A stretch of DNA of 61,727 nucleotides. Origin: Streptomyces aculeolatus (GTDB lineage Bacteria > Actinomycetota > Actinomycetes > Streptomycetales > Streptomycetaceae). Where the stretch lies: positions 1 through 61,727 of the forward strand of contig NZ_JAINRD010000035.1 of the NCBI RefSeq assembly GCF_020400605.1, written 5' to 3'. The position numbers and the translations under genes are program-made. Each line of letters opens with the position of its first letter. Within the stretch, counting starts at the first letter, position 1. Positions 49,622 through 59,071 of this stretch are shown piece after piece. The notes under the pieces are model-generated. The model saw only the letters and a list, made by a program, of their open reading frames with translations. It was not told the DNA's origin and searched no databases.

Positions 49622-52336
49622 TTACGGATGATCCTGCCCCCGCAGCTGGGCGAGCACTCCGTCCATTTCATCCGGTTTGATGAGTACGTCCCGGGCCTTC
49701 GAACCCTCACTCGGACCGACGATGCCGCGTGACTCCATCAGGTCCATCAGCCGCCCCGCCTTGGCGAACCCGACCCGCAGCTTGCGCTGCAGCATCGACG
49801 TCGAGCCGAACTGCGTGGAGACCACCAGCTCCGCCGCCTGGCACAGCAGGTCGAGGTCGTCGCCGATCCCCTCGTCGATCTCCTTCTTCTTCGCCCCGCC
49901 GACCACGACGTCCTCGCGGAAGACCGGCGCCATCTGGTCCTTGCAGTGCTGCACGACCGTGGCGATCTCGTCCTCTTCGATGTACGCGCCCTGCAGCCGG
50001 ACCGGCTTGTTCGCACCCATCGGCAGGAACAGCCCGTCGCCCTTGCCGATCAGCTTCTCGGCGCCGGCCTGGTCGAGGATGACGCGGCTGTCGGCGAGGG
50101 AGGAGGTGGCGAAGGCCAGCCGGGAGGGCACGTTGGCCTTGATGAGCCCGGTGACGACGTCGACGCTGGGGCGCTGGGTGGCGAGGACCAGGTGGATGCC
50201 GGCGGCGCGGGCGAGCTGCGTGATCCGTACGATCGCGTCCTCGACGTCCCGCGGCGCGACCATCATGAGGTCCGCCAGCTCGTCGACGATCACCAGCAGG
50301 TACGGGTACGGGGACAGCTCCCGCTCGCTGCCGGGCGGGGCGGTGGCCTTGCCGGAGCGGACGGCGGCGTTGAAGTCGTCGATGTGCCGGTAGCCGAACG
50401 CGGCGAGGTCGTCGTAGCGCAGGTCCATCTCGCGGACCACCCACTGCAGCGCCTCGGCGGCCCGCTTGGGGTTGGTGATGATCGGCGTGATCAGGTGCGG
50501 GATGCCCTCGTAGGCGGTCAGCTCGACCCGCTTGGGGTCGACCAGCACCATCCGCACATCCTCCGGCGTGGCCCGCGCCATCACGGAGGTGATCAGGCAG
50601 TTGATGCAGGAGGACTTGCCGGAGCCGGTGGCGCCGGCGATGAGGATGTGCGGCATCTTCGCCAGATTGGCCGAGACGTAGCCGCCCTCGACGTCCTTGC
50701 CGAGGCCGACGAGCATCGGGTGCTCCTCGCCCGCCGCCTCCGCTGAGCGCAGCACGTCACCGAGCTTGACCATCTCGCGGTCGCTGTTGGGGATTTCGAT
50801 GCCGACGGCGGACTTGCCGGGGATGGGGCTGATGATGCGCACGTCGGGGCTGGCGACGGCGTACGCGATGTTCTTCGTCAGCGCCGTGATCCGCTCCACC
50901 TTCACGGCCGGGCCCAGCTCCACCTCGTACCGCGTGACGGTCGGGCCGCGGGTGAAGCCGGTGACGGCGGCGTCGACCTTGAACTCGGTGAAGACCTGGG
51001 TCAGTGAGGCCACGACGGCGTCGTTGGCGGCGCTGCGCGTACGGCCGGGGCCGCCGCGCTCCAGGACGTCGAGGGACGGCAGCGCGTAGGTGATGTCGCC
51101 GGAGAGCTGGAGCTGCTCGGCGCGGGGCGGTAGCGCGTTGGGGTCGGGCTCGGCGGCCTGCTTGGTCAGGTCGGGGACCGAGTGCTCGTGGCTCCCGGAG
51201 CGTACGGGCCCCTCCGCGCCGGCCGCCGCGCCCGACTCCTCGCGCGCGGCCGGCACGCCCCCGGTGCGCTCGGCGACGCCGTGGGTGAGGTTGGCGAGCA
51301 GCGGGGAGGGCTGGACGCCGTGCAGCACGGCGCCGTCGAGGTCGGTGGCCGCGGCGGCGGCCGCGTCGATGGGGTCCATGCCGCCGTAGTCGCGGTCGGC
51401 CGCCTTGCGGCGCGCGGGGGCGGCCGGTGCGGACGGCGCGGAGGGGGCCGCCTTGCGGGTACGGCGGCGGCGCGGCGGCGGCGGGGGCTCGTCGTCGTCC
51501 TCGTCCGTACGCACCAGGCCGTCGCGCCAGTCGTCGTCGAAGTCCTCCGCCTTGGCCACCGCCGCCGGGTCGGGCCGCGGCTGGACGAGGCCGAGCCGCA
51601 CCCCCGCGGAGTGGATCCGGTCCGGGATGGCGGCGACCGGCGTGGCCGTGACGACGAGCAGCCCGAAGACGGTCAGCAGCACCAGCAGCGGCAGCGCGAG
51701 CACGTCGCCGAGGGTGGTGACCAGCGGCCGGGAGACGGCCCAGCCGATGAACCCGCCGGAGTCCCTGATGGTCTGCGTGCCCTCGCCGCGCCCCGGGGTG
51801 CCGCAGGCCAGGTGCACGAGCCCGAGCACGCCGATGACCAGGGCGGACAGCCCGATGACGATACGGCCGTTGGCCTCCGTCTTCTCCGGGTGCCGGATGA
51901 GGCGTACGGCGATGGTGGCGAGCAGTATCGGCACGAGCAGGTCGAGGCGGCCGAAGGCGCCGGTGACCAGGATCTCGACCAGCTCGCCCACGGGGCCCTT
52001 CAGGTTCGACCAGGTGCCGGCCGCGACGATCAGGGCGATGCCCAGCAGCAGCAGCGCCAGGCCGTCCTTGCGGTGGGCGGGGTCGAGTCCCTTGGCGCCG
52101 CGCCCTATGCCGCGGAAGAGGGCGCCGACGGTGCGGGCCAGGCCGAGCCAGACCGCACGCAGCAGGCGCAGCACCCCGGCGGTCGGCGAGGGGGCGGGCT
52201 TCTTGGCCGGCGCCTTCTTGGCCGCGGCCTTCGCCGGCGGCTTCTTGGCGGGTGCCTTCTTCGCCGCGGGCTTTTTGGCCGTGCTACCTCCGGACCGCTG
52301 CCGGGAGTTGCCGCTGCCAGAGGTACGTGAGGCCAT
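49622..52336 (-). CDS. ftsK: DNA translocase FtsK/SpoIIIE
   Basis: 904 residues from the ATG at 52336. A Lys/Ala/Pro-rich tail with repeated AKKPA/AKKAPAKK units fills the first 55 residues. Four or five membrane helices follow (to about 225), then a charged linker and the motor domain: Walker A GATGSGKSS near 568-575, Walker B LVIVDELADLMMV, and the C-terminal gamma winged helix (FGSTSMLQRKLRVGFAKAGRLMD). FtsK pumps chromosomal DNA through division septa, important in sporulation. The lysine-rich start may bind DNA or the cell pole. Confidence 0.94.
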   Translation of the reverse strand: MASRTSGSGNSRQRSGGSTAKKPAAKKAPAKKPPAKAAAKKAPAKKPAPSPTAGVLRLLRAVWLGLARTVGALFRGIGRGAKGLDPAHRKDGLALLLLGIALIVAAGTWSNLKGPVGELVEILVTGAFGRLDLLVPILLATIAVRLIRHPEKTEANGRIVIGLSALVIGVLGLVHLACGTPGRGEGTQTIRDSGGFIGWAVSRPLVTTLGDVLALPLLVLLTVFGLLVVTATPVAAIPDRIHSAGVRLGLVQPRPDPAAVAKAEDFDDDWRDGLVRTDEDDDEPPPPPRRRRTRKAAPSAPSAPAAPARRKAADRDYGGMDPIDAAAAAATDLDGAVLHGVQPSPLLANLTHGVAERTGGVPAAREESGAAAGAEGPVRSGSHEHSVPDLTKQAAEPDPNALPPRAEQLQLSGDITYALPSLDVLERGGPGRTRSAANDAVVASLTQVFTEFKVDAAVTGFTRGPTVTRYEVELGPAVKVERITALTKNIAYAVASPDVRIISPIPGKSAVGIEIPNSDREMVKLGDVLRSAEAAGEEHPMLVGLGKDVEGGYVSANLAKMPHILIAGATGSGKSSCINCLITSVMARATPEDVRMVLVDPKRVELTAYEGIPHLITPIITNPKRAAEALQWVVREMDLRYDDLAAFGYRHIDDFNAAVRSGKATAPPGSERELSPYPYLLVIVDELADLMMVAPRDVEDAIVRITQLARAAGIHLVLATQRPSVDVVTGLIKANVPSRLAFATSSLADSRVILDQAGAEKLIGKGDGLFLPMGANKPVRLQGAYIEEDEIATVVQHCKDQMAPVFREDVVVGGAKKKEIDEGIGDDLDLLCQAAELVVSTQFGSTSMLQRKLRVGFAKAGRLMDLMESRGIVGPSEGSKARDVLIKPDEMDGVLAQLRGQDHP

Positions 52337-52428
52337 AGGTGCGAGATTACCGGGAGCGCAGGCACGGGACACGTAGGACGTGCAGGTACGCATCCGCCGC
52401 GCACCCGGGCCCGGCCGGCCCGGCCGGG

Positions 52429-53091
52429 CTACTCCGCGTCGGGGCGGGAGCCCGGCTCCAGGGCGTCAATCGCCTTGCGCAGCCCGGTGAGTTTCCGCTC
52501 CAGGTGCGCCGCGGTGGCGACCACGGCGGACTCCGCGTTGGCCCCGCTGAGCTGCTTCGACAGCGCCTCGGCCTGCTCCTCGGCGGCGGCGAGCCGGGCG
52601 GACAGCTCGGCGAGCAGCCCGGTCTGGGCGGCCCCGTCGCCGTTGCCCTTCTGGGCGCCTTCGAGCTGCAGCCGCAGCAGGCCCGCCTGCTCGCGCAGCT
52701 GGAGGTTCTTCATGTACAGCTCGACGAACACCGAGACCTTCGCCCGCAGCACCCAGGGGTCGAAGGGCTTGGAGATGTAGTCGACGGCTCCGGCGGCGTA
52801 GCCGCGGAACGTGTGGTGCGGGCCGTGGTTGATGGCCGTGAGGAAGATGATCGGGATGTCCCGGGTGCGCTCGCGCCGCTTGATGTGCGCCGCGGTCTCG
52901 AACCCGTCCATGCCCGGCATCTGCACGTCCAGCAGGATCACCGCGAAGTCCTCGGTCAGCAGCGCTTTGAGCGCTTCCTCCCCGGACGACGCCCGGACCA
53001 GGTGCTGATCAAGCGCGGAAAGGATGGCCTCCAGCGCCAGCAGGTTCTCCGGCCGGTCATCGACCAGGAGAATCTTGGCCTTCTGCACCAT
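52429..53091 (-). CDS. osaB: Response regulator OsaB with coiled-coil output
   Basis: 220 residues from the ATG at 53091, supported by GGAGGG upstream. Receiver domain with DD at 11-12, phosphoryl Asp55 in VILLDVQMPGMDG and Lys in YISKPFDPWVLRAKV. It has no DNA-binding domain: residues about 150-215 form a long Glu/Ala/Leu coiled coil (LLAELSARLAAAEEQAEALSKQL). This matches OsaB of Streptomyces coelicolor, needed to resume growth after osmotic shock. It lies 243 bases downstream of osaA on the same strand. Confidence 0.88.
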   Translation of the reverse strand: MVQKAKILLVDDRPENLLALEAILSALDQHLVRASSGEEALKALLTEDFAVILLDVQMPGMDGFETAAHIKRRERTRDIPIIFLTAINHGPHHTFRGYAAGAVDYISKPFDPWVLRAKVSVFVELYMKNLQLREQAGLLRLQLEGAQKGNGDGAAQTGLLAELSARLAAAEEQAEALSKQLSGANAESAVVATAAHLERKLTGLRKAIDALEPGSRPDAE

Positions 53092-53334
53092 GGCCTGCCC
53101 TCCTCGCCCCGGCGGTGTGCCGGTCCTCGTCGCCAAAGACGTGCCCACCGTGCCGCCCGCCCTCGTGCCGGTCATCGTATCCACACCCCGAGACTCGCCA
53201 CACCCTGTCACCGAGTTGTCACTGCATACCCAGCGACAACGCGCCTGCGATCAGTTTGGTTCCCGGAATCCCGCGTTCTCACACGCATTTGGACACACTG
53301 AGTCATCAAAGAACAGTAATTCACGGTGATTTGA

Positions 53335-56300
53335 CTACTCTCCGCTCATCCAGCCGGTCATTACGGACAGCAATCTATCGGTATCCACCGGTTTGGTCAC
53401 GTAGTCCGATGCGCCCGCTTCGATGCTCTTCTCCTTGTCGCCCTTCATCGCCTTCGCGGTCAGCGCGATGATCGGGAGCCCGGCGAACTGCGGCATCCGG
53501 CGGATTGCCTCCGTCGTGGCGTAGCCGTCCATCTCCGGCATCATGATGTCCATCAGCACCACGGCCACGTCCTCGTGCTGCTCCAGCACCTCGATGCCCT
53601 CACGCCCGTTCTCGGCGTACAGCACCGCGAGCCCGTGCTGCTCCAGCACGCTGGTCAGGGCGAAGACGTTGCGGATGTCGTCGTCGACGATGAGCACCTT
53701 CTCGCCGCGGAACGTGCCCTTGAAGCGCGGCGACGCCGCACGCTGCGCCACCTCCTCCGCCAGCCCGCCGCCGTCCGCGGAAAGGCCCCCGGAAGCGGCT
53801 CCAGGCGCCTCTGAGGCGTCCTGGGCGCCCGTCTCGCCCGTCGGCCCGGCGGACTCCCCCGCGGCTCCTGAGCGCCCGTCAGAGGACTTCCTCGTACGGC
53901 CGGAAGGCAGCGCCTTGATGTCCGCCCCGCCTCCCGACACGGCGGCCTTCGCCTCGGCCTGCTCCAGGCCCGCCGCGAGCGCGCCCGTGACGGCGGCGCC
54001 CGTGCCCGGCAGCCCCGGGGCGGGCAGCTCCGTCGGGTGCAGCGGCAGGTACAGCGTGAACGTCGAGCCGCGACCCGGCTCGCTGTCGACGTGGATCTCG
54101 CCGCCCAGCAGCCGGGCGATCTCCCGGCTGATCGACAGCCCCAGCCCCGTGCCGCCGTACTTGCGGCTCGTCGTGCCGTCGGCCTGCTTGAACGCCTCGA
54201 AGATCACGCCCATCTTGTTCGACGGGATGCCGATCCCCGTGTCCGTCACCGAGAACGCGATCAGCTCGGCGTCCGGGTCACGCAGCGCGCCCTGCTCCAG
54301 CAGCTGTTCCTTGATGGCCTGCGGCACGTCGTCCTTCGCGGTGCGGATCAGCAGCTCCACCGCACCGCTGTCGGTGAACTTCACCGCGTTCGACAGCAGG
54401 TTGCGCAGGACCTGGAGCAGCCGCTGCTGGTCGGTGCTGAGCGTCGCCGGCGGGTCGGGCGAGACCCGTACGGAGAAGTCCAGGCCCTTCTCCGCCGTCA
54501 GCGGCCGGAACGTCGCCTCCACGTAGTCGACGAGCTGCACCAGCGCGATCCGGGTGGGGCTCACGTCCATCTTGCCCGCCTCGACCTTCGACAGGTCGAG
54601 GATGTCGTTGATCAGCTGCAGCAGGTCCGAGCCCGCGCCGTGGATCGTCTCGGCGAACTCCACCTGCTTCGGCGTCAGGTTCCCGTCGCCGTTGTCGGCG
54701 AGCAGCTTCGCCAGGATCAGCAGCGAGTTCAGCGGCGTGCGCAGCTCGTGCGACATGTTCGCCAGGAACTCGGACTTGTACCGCATCGAGACGGCCAGCT
54801 GCTCGGCCCGTTCCTCCAGGCCCTGCTTGGCATCCTCCAGCTCGCTGCTCTTGATCTCGATGTCGCGGTTCTGCCGGGCCAGCAGCTCGGCCTTCTCCTC
54901 CAGCTCCGCGTTCGACTCCTGCAGCGCCTTCTGCCGCACCTCCAGCTCGCCCTGCCGGTCGCGCAGCTGCGCGGCCAGCTCCTGGGACTGGCTGAGCAAC
55001 ACCTCGGTCTTGGAGTTGACGCTGATGGTGTTGACGCTGGTGGCGATGACCTCGGCGATCTGACCCAGGAAGTCCTTCTGGATCTGCGTGAACGGCTGGA
55101 AAGACGCCAGCTCCACCACACCCAGCACCCGGCCCTCGAAGATCAGCGGGAGCACGATGACGTGCGCCGGCGGCGCCTGGCCGAGCCCCGAGGCGATCTT
55201 CAGATACCCCTTGGGGACGTTCTCGACGACGATCGGGCGCCGCTCCTGCGCGGCGGTGCCCACCAGCGTCTCGCCCGGCCGCAGGATGTGCGGCAGCTCG
55301 TTCCCGGAGTGCCCGTATGAGCCGATCATGCGCAGCTCGTACGCGTCGTCCCCGCTTGCCGCGCCGATCTCGACGACGGCCTCGGCGCCGGAGCGCTGCA
55401 CGAGGAAGAACGCGCCGTGCTGCGCGGCGACCACCGGCGTCAGCTCGCTCATGATGAGCCGCGCCACGTCGGCGAGGTCGCGGCGGCCCTGGAGCAGACC
55501 GGAGATGCGGGCGAGGTTGCCCTTGAGCCAGTCCTGCTCCTTGTTGGCGATGGTCGTCTCACGGAGCTTCACGATCATCGTGTTGATGTGGTCCTGCAGC
55601 TCCATCATCTCGCCGTAGGCGTCCACGTCGATCTTGAGGTTGAGGTCGCCGCGGGTCACCGCGGTGGCCACCTGCGCGATCTGCCGCACCTGGCTGGTGA
55701 GGTTGTTCGCCATCAGGTTGACGGAGTCCGTGAGGTCCTCCCAGATCCCGGAGACCCCGCGCACCCGCGCCTGCCCGCCCAGGCGGCCCTCGGTGCCCAC
55801 CTCGCGGGAGACCCGGGTCACCTCGTCGCCGAACGACGACAGCTGGTCGACCATCGTGTTGATCGTGGTCTTCAGCTCCAGGATCTCGCCCTGCGCGGCC
55901 ACGTCGATCTTCTTCGACAGGTCCCCGCTGGCCACGGCGGTCGTCACCATGGCGATGTTGCGGACCTGGTTGGTGAGGTTGGACGCCATCGAGTTCACGG
56001 ACTCGGTGAGGTCCTTCCACGTACCGGAGACACCGGGCACGCGGGCCTGGCCGCCGAGCCGGCCGTCCGTGCCGACCTCGCGGGCGACGCGGGTGACTTC
56101 GGCGGCGAACGACGACAGCGTCTTGACCATGGTGTTGACGGTGGCCGCGAGCTGCTGGACCTCGCCGCGCGCCTCGACCGTGACCGTACGGGTCAGATCG
56201 CCGTTGGCGACGGCGGTGGCGACCTGGGAGATGTTGCGCACCTGGCTGGTCAGGTTGACCGCCATCTGGTTCACGTTGTCGGTGAGGTCCTTCCAGATAC

Positions 56301-58851
56301 CCGAGACCCCGCGCACCCGCGCCTGGCCGCCGAGCTGGCCCTCCGTGCCCACCTCGCGCGCCACCCGCGTGACCTGCTCGGCGAACGACGACAGCTGGTC
56401 GACCATCGTGTTCACCGTCGTCACGAGTTCGAGGATCTCGCCCCGCGCGTCGACCGTGATCTTCTTGGACAGGTCGCCGCGGGCCACCGCGGTGGTGACC
56501 TCGGCGATGCTGCGCACCTGCGACGTCAGGTTGTTCGCCATGGAGTTGACGGACTGGGTGAGGTCCTTCCACGTACCCGAGACGCCCTTGACCTCCGCCT
56601 GGCCGCCGAGCTTGCCCTCGGTGCCGACCTCGCTGGCGACCCGCGTGACCTGGTCCGCGAACGACGAGAGCTGGTCCACCATCGTGTTGATGGTGTTCTT
56701 CAGCTCCAGGATCTCCCCGCGGGCGTCCACGTCGATCTTCTGCGACAGGTCACCGCGCGCCACCGCCGTCGCGACCTGCGCGATGTTGCGGACCTGACCC
56801 GTCAGGTTGCCGGCCATGAAGTTGACCGAGTCAGTCAGGTCCCGCCAGACGCCGGCGACGCCCTGCACCCGGGCCTGCCCGCCGAGCCGGCCCTCCGTGC
56901 CCACCTCGCGCGCCACCCGCGTGACCTGCTCGGCGAACGACGACAGCTGATCGACCATCGTGTTGACGGTGTTCTTCAGCTCCAGGATCTCCCCGCGGGC
57001 GTCGACCTCGATCTTCTGCGACAGATCGCCGCGGGCCACCGCCGTCGTCACCTGCGCGATGTTGCGGACCTGACCCGTCAGGTTGCTCGCCATGGAGTTG
57101 ACGGAGTCGGTCAGGTCCTTCCACGTACCCGAGACGCCCTCGACGCGCGCCTGGCCGCCGAGGCGGCCCTCCGTGCCCACGTCCCGCGCCATCCGCGTGA
57201 CCTGGTCGGCGAAGGAGGACAGCTGGTCCACCATCGTGTTCACGGTGTTCTTCAGCTGGAGCATCTCGCCGGAGACGTCCACGGTGACCTTCTGCGACAG
57301 GTCGCCGTTCGCGACCGCCGTCGTCACCTGCGCGATGTTGCGGACCTGGCCCGTCAGGTTGCGGAAGGCCGTGTTGACCGAGTCGACCAGGTCCTTCCAC
57401 GTGCCCGCGGCCCCGGCCACCTGCGCCTGCCCGCCCAGTTCGCCCTCCACGCCGACCTCGCGGGCCACCCGCGTGACCTCGGCGCCGAAGGACGACAGCT
57501 GGTCGACCATGGTGTTGACGGTGTTCTTCAGCTCCAGCATCTCGCCGGAGACGTCCACGGTGACCTTCTGCGACAGGTCGCCGTTGGCCACCGCCGTCGT
57601 CACCTGCGCGAACTCCCGCACCTGCCGGGTGAGGTTGGAGAACGCCGTGTTCACCGAGTCGGTGAGGTCCTTCCAGATCCCCGCCGCGCCCGGCACCTGG
57701 GCCTGGCCGCCGAGCCGCCCCTCCGCGCCGACCTCGCTGGCCACGCGCGTGACCTCGCCGGCGAAGGTGCGCAGCGTCTCGGTCATGGTGTTGATCGTGT
57801 CCGCGAGCTGGGCGACCTCGCCGCGTGCGCTGACGGTCACCTTCTGCGACAGGTCGCCGTTGGCGACCGCGGTGGTGACCTGCGCGATGCCGCGCACCTG
57901 GGCGGTCAGGTTGCCCGCCATCAGGTTGACGCTGTCGGTGAGGTCCTTCCACACCCCGCCGACGCCCTCGACCTGGGCCTGCCCGCCCAGCTCGCCCTCG
58001 GTGCCCACCTCGCGGGCCACCCGGGTCACCTCGGAGGAGAACGCGGAGAGCTGGTCGACCATCGTGTTGACGGTGTTCTTCAGTTCCAGCATCTCGCCGT
58101 CGACGTGCACGGTGACCTTGCGCGACAGGTCGCCCTTTGCGACCGCCGTGGTCACCAGGGCGATGTCGCGGACCTGGGCCGTCAGCCGGTACGCCATGGT
58201 GTTGACGGAGTCCGTGAGGTCCTTCCAGGACCCGGACATCCCGCGCACCTTGGCCTGGCCGCCGAGCTTGCCCTCGGTGCCGACCTCGCTCGCGACGCGG
58301 GTCACCTCGTCCGTGAACACCGAGAGCTGGTCCACCAGGCCGTTGACCGTACGGCCCATCTTGAGCACCTCGCCCCGCAGCGGGTGCGGGGCGCCGTCCT
58401 GCCCCTGCGGCCGCAGGTCCATGCGCTGCTGCAGATCGCCGTCCGCCACCGCCGTCAGCACCCTGCCGACGTCGGCCAGGGGGCGTACGAGATCGTCGAC
58501 CAGCGCGTTCGACGCGTCGACCGCCGCCGCCCACGACCCCTCGCAGGGCCCCGCGGACAGCCGCTCGGCGAGCTTGCCCTCGCGGCCGACCATGCGCCGC
58601 ACCCGGGACAGCTCTCCGGTGACGTGCAGATTACGCTCCGCGACCTCGTTGAAGACCATGGCGATCTCCGACATCACGCCGTCTCCGCCGACCCGCAGTC
58701 GCTTGCGGAAGTTGCCGTCGCGCATGGATTCCAGCGCGCCCAGCAGGCGATACAACGAGGCCGTGTCGACCTGTGTCGTCCCGGAGGGCGTCCGGGAGCG
58801 CCCGCCCTTCGTGCGCGGACTCACGCCCGGCGCACTCGCGTCAGACTCCAC
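53335..58851 (-). CDS. osaA: OsaA: giant soluble hybrid histidine kinase with poly-HAMP array
   Basis: 1838 residues from the GTG at 58851, no membrane helix. Residues about 110-1095 are a tandem array of HAMP units with a 92-residue period: LGGQA occurs 10 times and GDL-type units 11 times, with core wording NTMVDQLSSFAEQVTRVARE. Then come a GAF domain (about 1120-1270), a coiled coil (about 1285-1365), HisKA with His1368 in ANMSHELRTPLNSL, a complete ATPase (SNAVKF, DTGIGI, GTGLGLSI), a disordered linker, and a receiver domain with Asp1768 in VVLMDIMMPEMDG. The repeats match those of fungal group III kinases (Nik1/Os-1). In S. coelicolor OsaA and OsaB control osmoadaptation. Confidence 0.9.
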   Translation of the reverse strand: MESDASAPGVSPRTKGGRSRTPSGTTQVDTASLYRLLGALESMRDGNFRKRLRVGGDGVMSEIAMVFNEVAERNLHVTGELSRVRRMVGREGKLAERLSAGPCEGSWAAAVDASNALVDDLVRPLADVGRVLTAVADGDLQQRMDLRPQGQDGAPHPLRGEVLKMGRTVNGLVDQLSVFTDEVTRVASEVGTEGKLGGQAKVRGMSGSWKDLTDSVNTMAYRLTAQVRDIALVTTAVAKGDLSRKVTVHVDGEMLELKNTVNTMVDQLSAFSSEVTRVAREVGTEGELGGQAQVEGVGGVWKDLTDSVNLMAGNLTAQVRGIAQVTTAVANGDLSQKVTVSARGEVAQLADTINTMTETLRTFAGEVTRVASEVGAEGRLGGQAQVPGAAGIWKDLTDSVNTAFSNLTRQVREFAQVTTAVANGDLSQKVTVDVSGEMLELKNTVNTMVDQLSSFGAEVTRVAREVGVEGELGGQAQVAGAAGTWKDLVDSVNTAFRNLTGQVRNIAQVTTAVANGDLSQKVTVDVSGEMLQLKNTVNTMVDQLSSFADQVTRMARDVGTEGRLGGQARVEGVSGTWKDLTDSVNSMASNLTGQVRNIAQVTTAVARGDLSQKIEVDARGEILELKNTVNTMVDQLSSFAEQVTRVAREVGTEGRLGGQARVQGVAGVWRDLTDSVNFMAGNLTGQVRNIAQVATAVARGDLSQKIDVDARGEILELKNTINTMVDQLSSFADQVTRVASEVGTEGKLGGQAEVKGVSGTWKDLTQSVNSMANNLTSQVRSIAEVTTAVARGDLSKKITVDARGEILELVTTVNTMVDQLSSFAEQVTRVAREVGTEGQLGGQARVRGVSGIWKDLTDNVNQMAVNLTSQVRNISQVATAVANGDLTRTVTVEARGEVQQLAATVNTMVKTLSSFAAEVTRVAREVGTDGRLGGQARVPGVSGTWKDLTESVNSMASNLTNQVRNIAMVTTAVASGDLSKKIDVAAQGEILELKTTINTMVDQLSSFGDEVTRVSREVGTEGRLGGQARVRGVSGIWEDLTDSVNLMANNLTSQVRQIAQVATAVTRGDLNLKIDVDAYGEMMELQDHINTMIVKLRETTIANKEQDWLKGNLARISGLLQGRRDLADVARLIMSELTPVVAAQHGAFFLVQRSGAEAVVEIGAASGDDAYELRMIGSYGHSGNELPHILRPGETLVGTAAQERRPIVVENVPKGYLKIASGLGQAPPAHVIVLPLIFEGRVLGVVELASFQPFTQIQKDFLGQIAEVIATSVNTISVNSKTEVLLSQSQELAAQLRDRQGELEVRQKALQESNAELEEKAELLARQNRDIEIKSSELEDAKQGLEERAEQLAVSMRYKSEFLANMSHELRTPLNSLLILAKLLADNGDGNLTPKQVEFAETIHGAGSDLLQLINDILDLSKVEAGKMDVSPTRIALVQLVDYVEATFRPLTAEKGLDFSVRVSPDPPATLSTDQQRLLQVLRNLLSNAVKFTDSGAVELLIRTAKDDVPQAIKEQLLEQGALRDPDAELIAFSVTDTGIGIPSNKMGVIFEAFKQADGTTSRKYGGTGLGLSISREIARLLGGEIHVDSEPGRGSTFTLYLPLHPTELPAPGLPGTGAAVTGALAAGLEQAEAKAAVSGGGADIKALPSGRTRKSSDGRSGAAGESAGPTGETGAQDASEAPGAASGGLSADGGGLAEEVAQRAASPRFKGTFRGEKVLIVDDDIRNVFALTSVLEQHGLAVLYAENGREGIEVLEQHEDVAVVLMDIMMPEMDGYATTEAIRRMPQFAGLPIIALTAKAMKGDKEKSIEAGASDYVTKPVDTDRLLSVMTGWMSGE
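55563..58520 (-). repeat. Tandem 276-base repeats encoding the osaA HAMP array
   Basis: The DNA encoding the HAMP region repeats with a period of about 276 bases, roughly 10.5 copies. Recurrent blocks such as GACAGCTGGTCGACCATCGT are almost identical in many copies. Identity is high enough that unequal recombination or assembly collapse could change copy number. Confidence 0.8.
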
Positions 58852-59009
58852 TGTGTCCCTCCCGCAGGGTCGACGTTCGCCTCGGGCTCCCTCCGAAGCC
58901 TTCCCAGTGTTTCACCCCGGCCCTGGCAGGCCATAACAGTTCGGCGGCTAAGGCGCACTTTCCGAGTGTTAAGAGAAGGATCCGGCATCTGTCCGCAGGG
59001 TGAAGGTAA

Positions 59010-59034
59010 GTACCCTGGCATCCGCCGTCCATCC
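59010..59034 (-). promoter_or_regulatory. Sigma-B-like promoter reading towards osaA
   Basis: On the minus strand, GGAT (59034-59031), 15 bases, then GGGTAC (59015-59010). This fits the Streptomyces SigB pattern GNNT-N14-16-GGGTAC/T. The start would be about 150 bases before the osaA GTG. On the plus strand a weaker GGAT-N16-GGGTGA (-10 at about 58998-59003) points towards osaC. Confidence 0.5.
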
Positions 59035-59071
59035 CTTCAGCCGGGAGAGTGGCACATCGAGAGGAGAGCTG

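Noticed and set aside
53226..53231. GGGTAT (minus strand) upstream of osaB as a SigB -10 box
   Set aside because: No GNNT element lies 14 to 16 bases upstream, so only half the promoter pattern is present.
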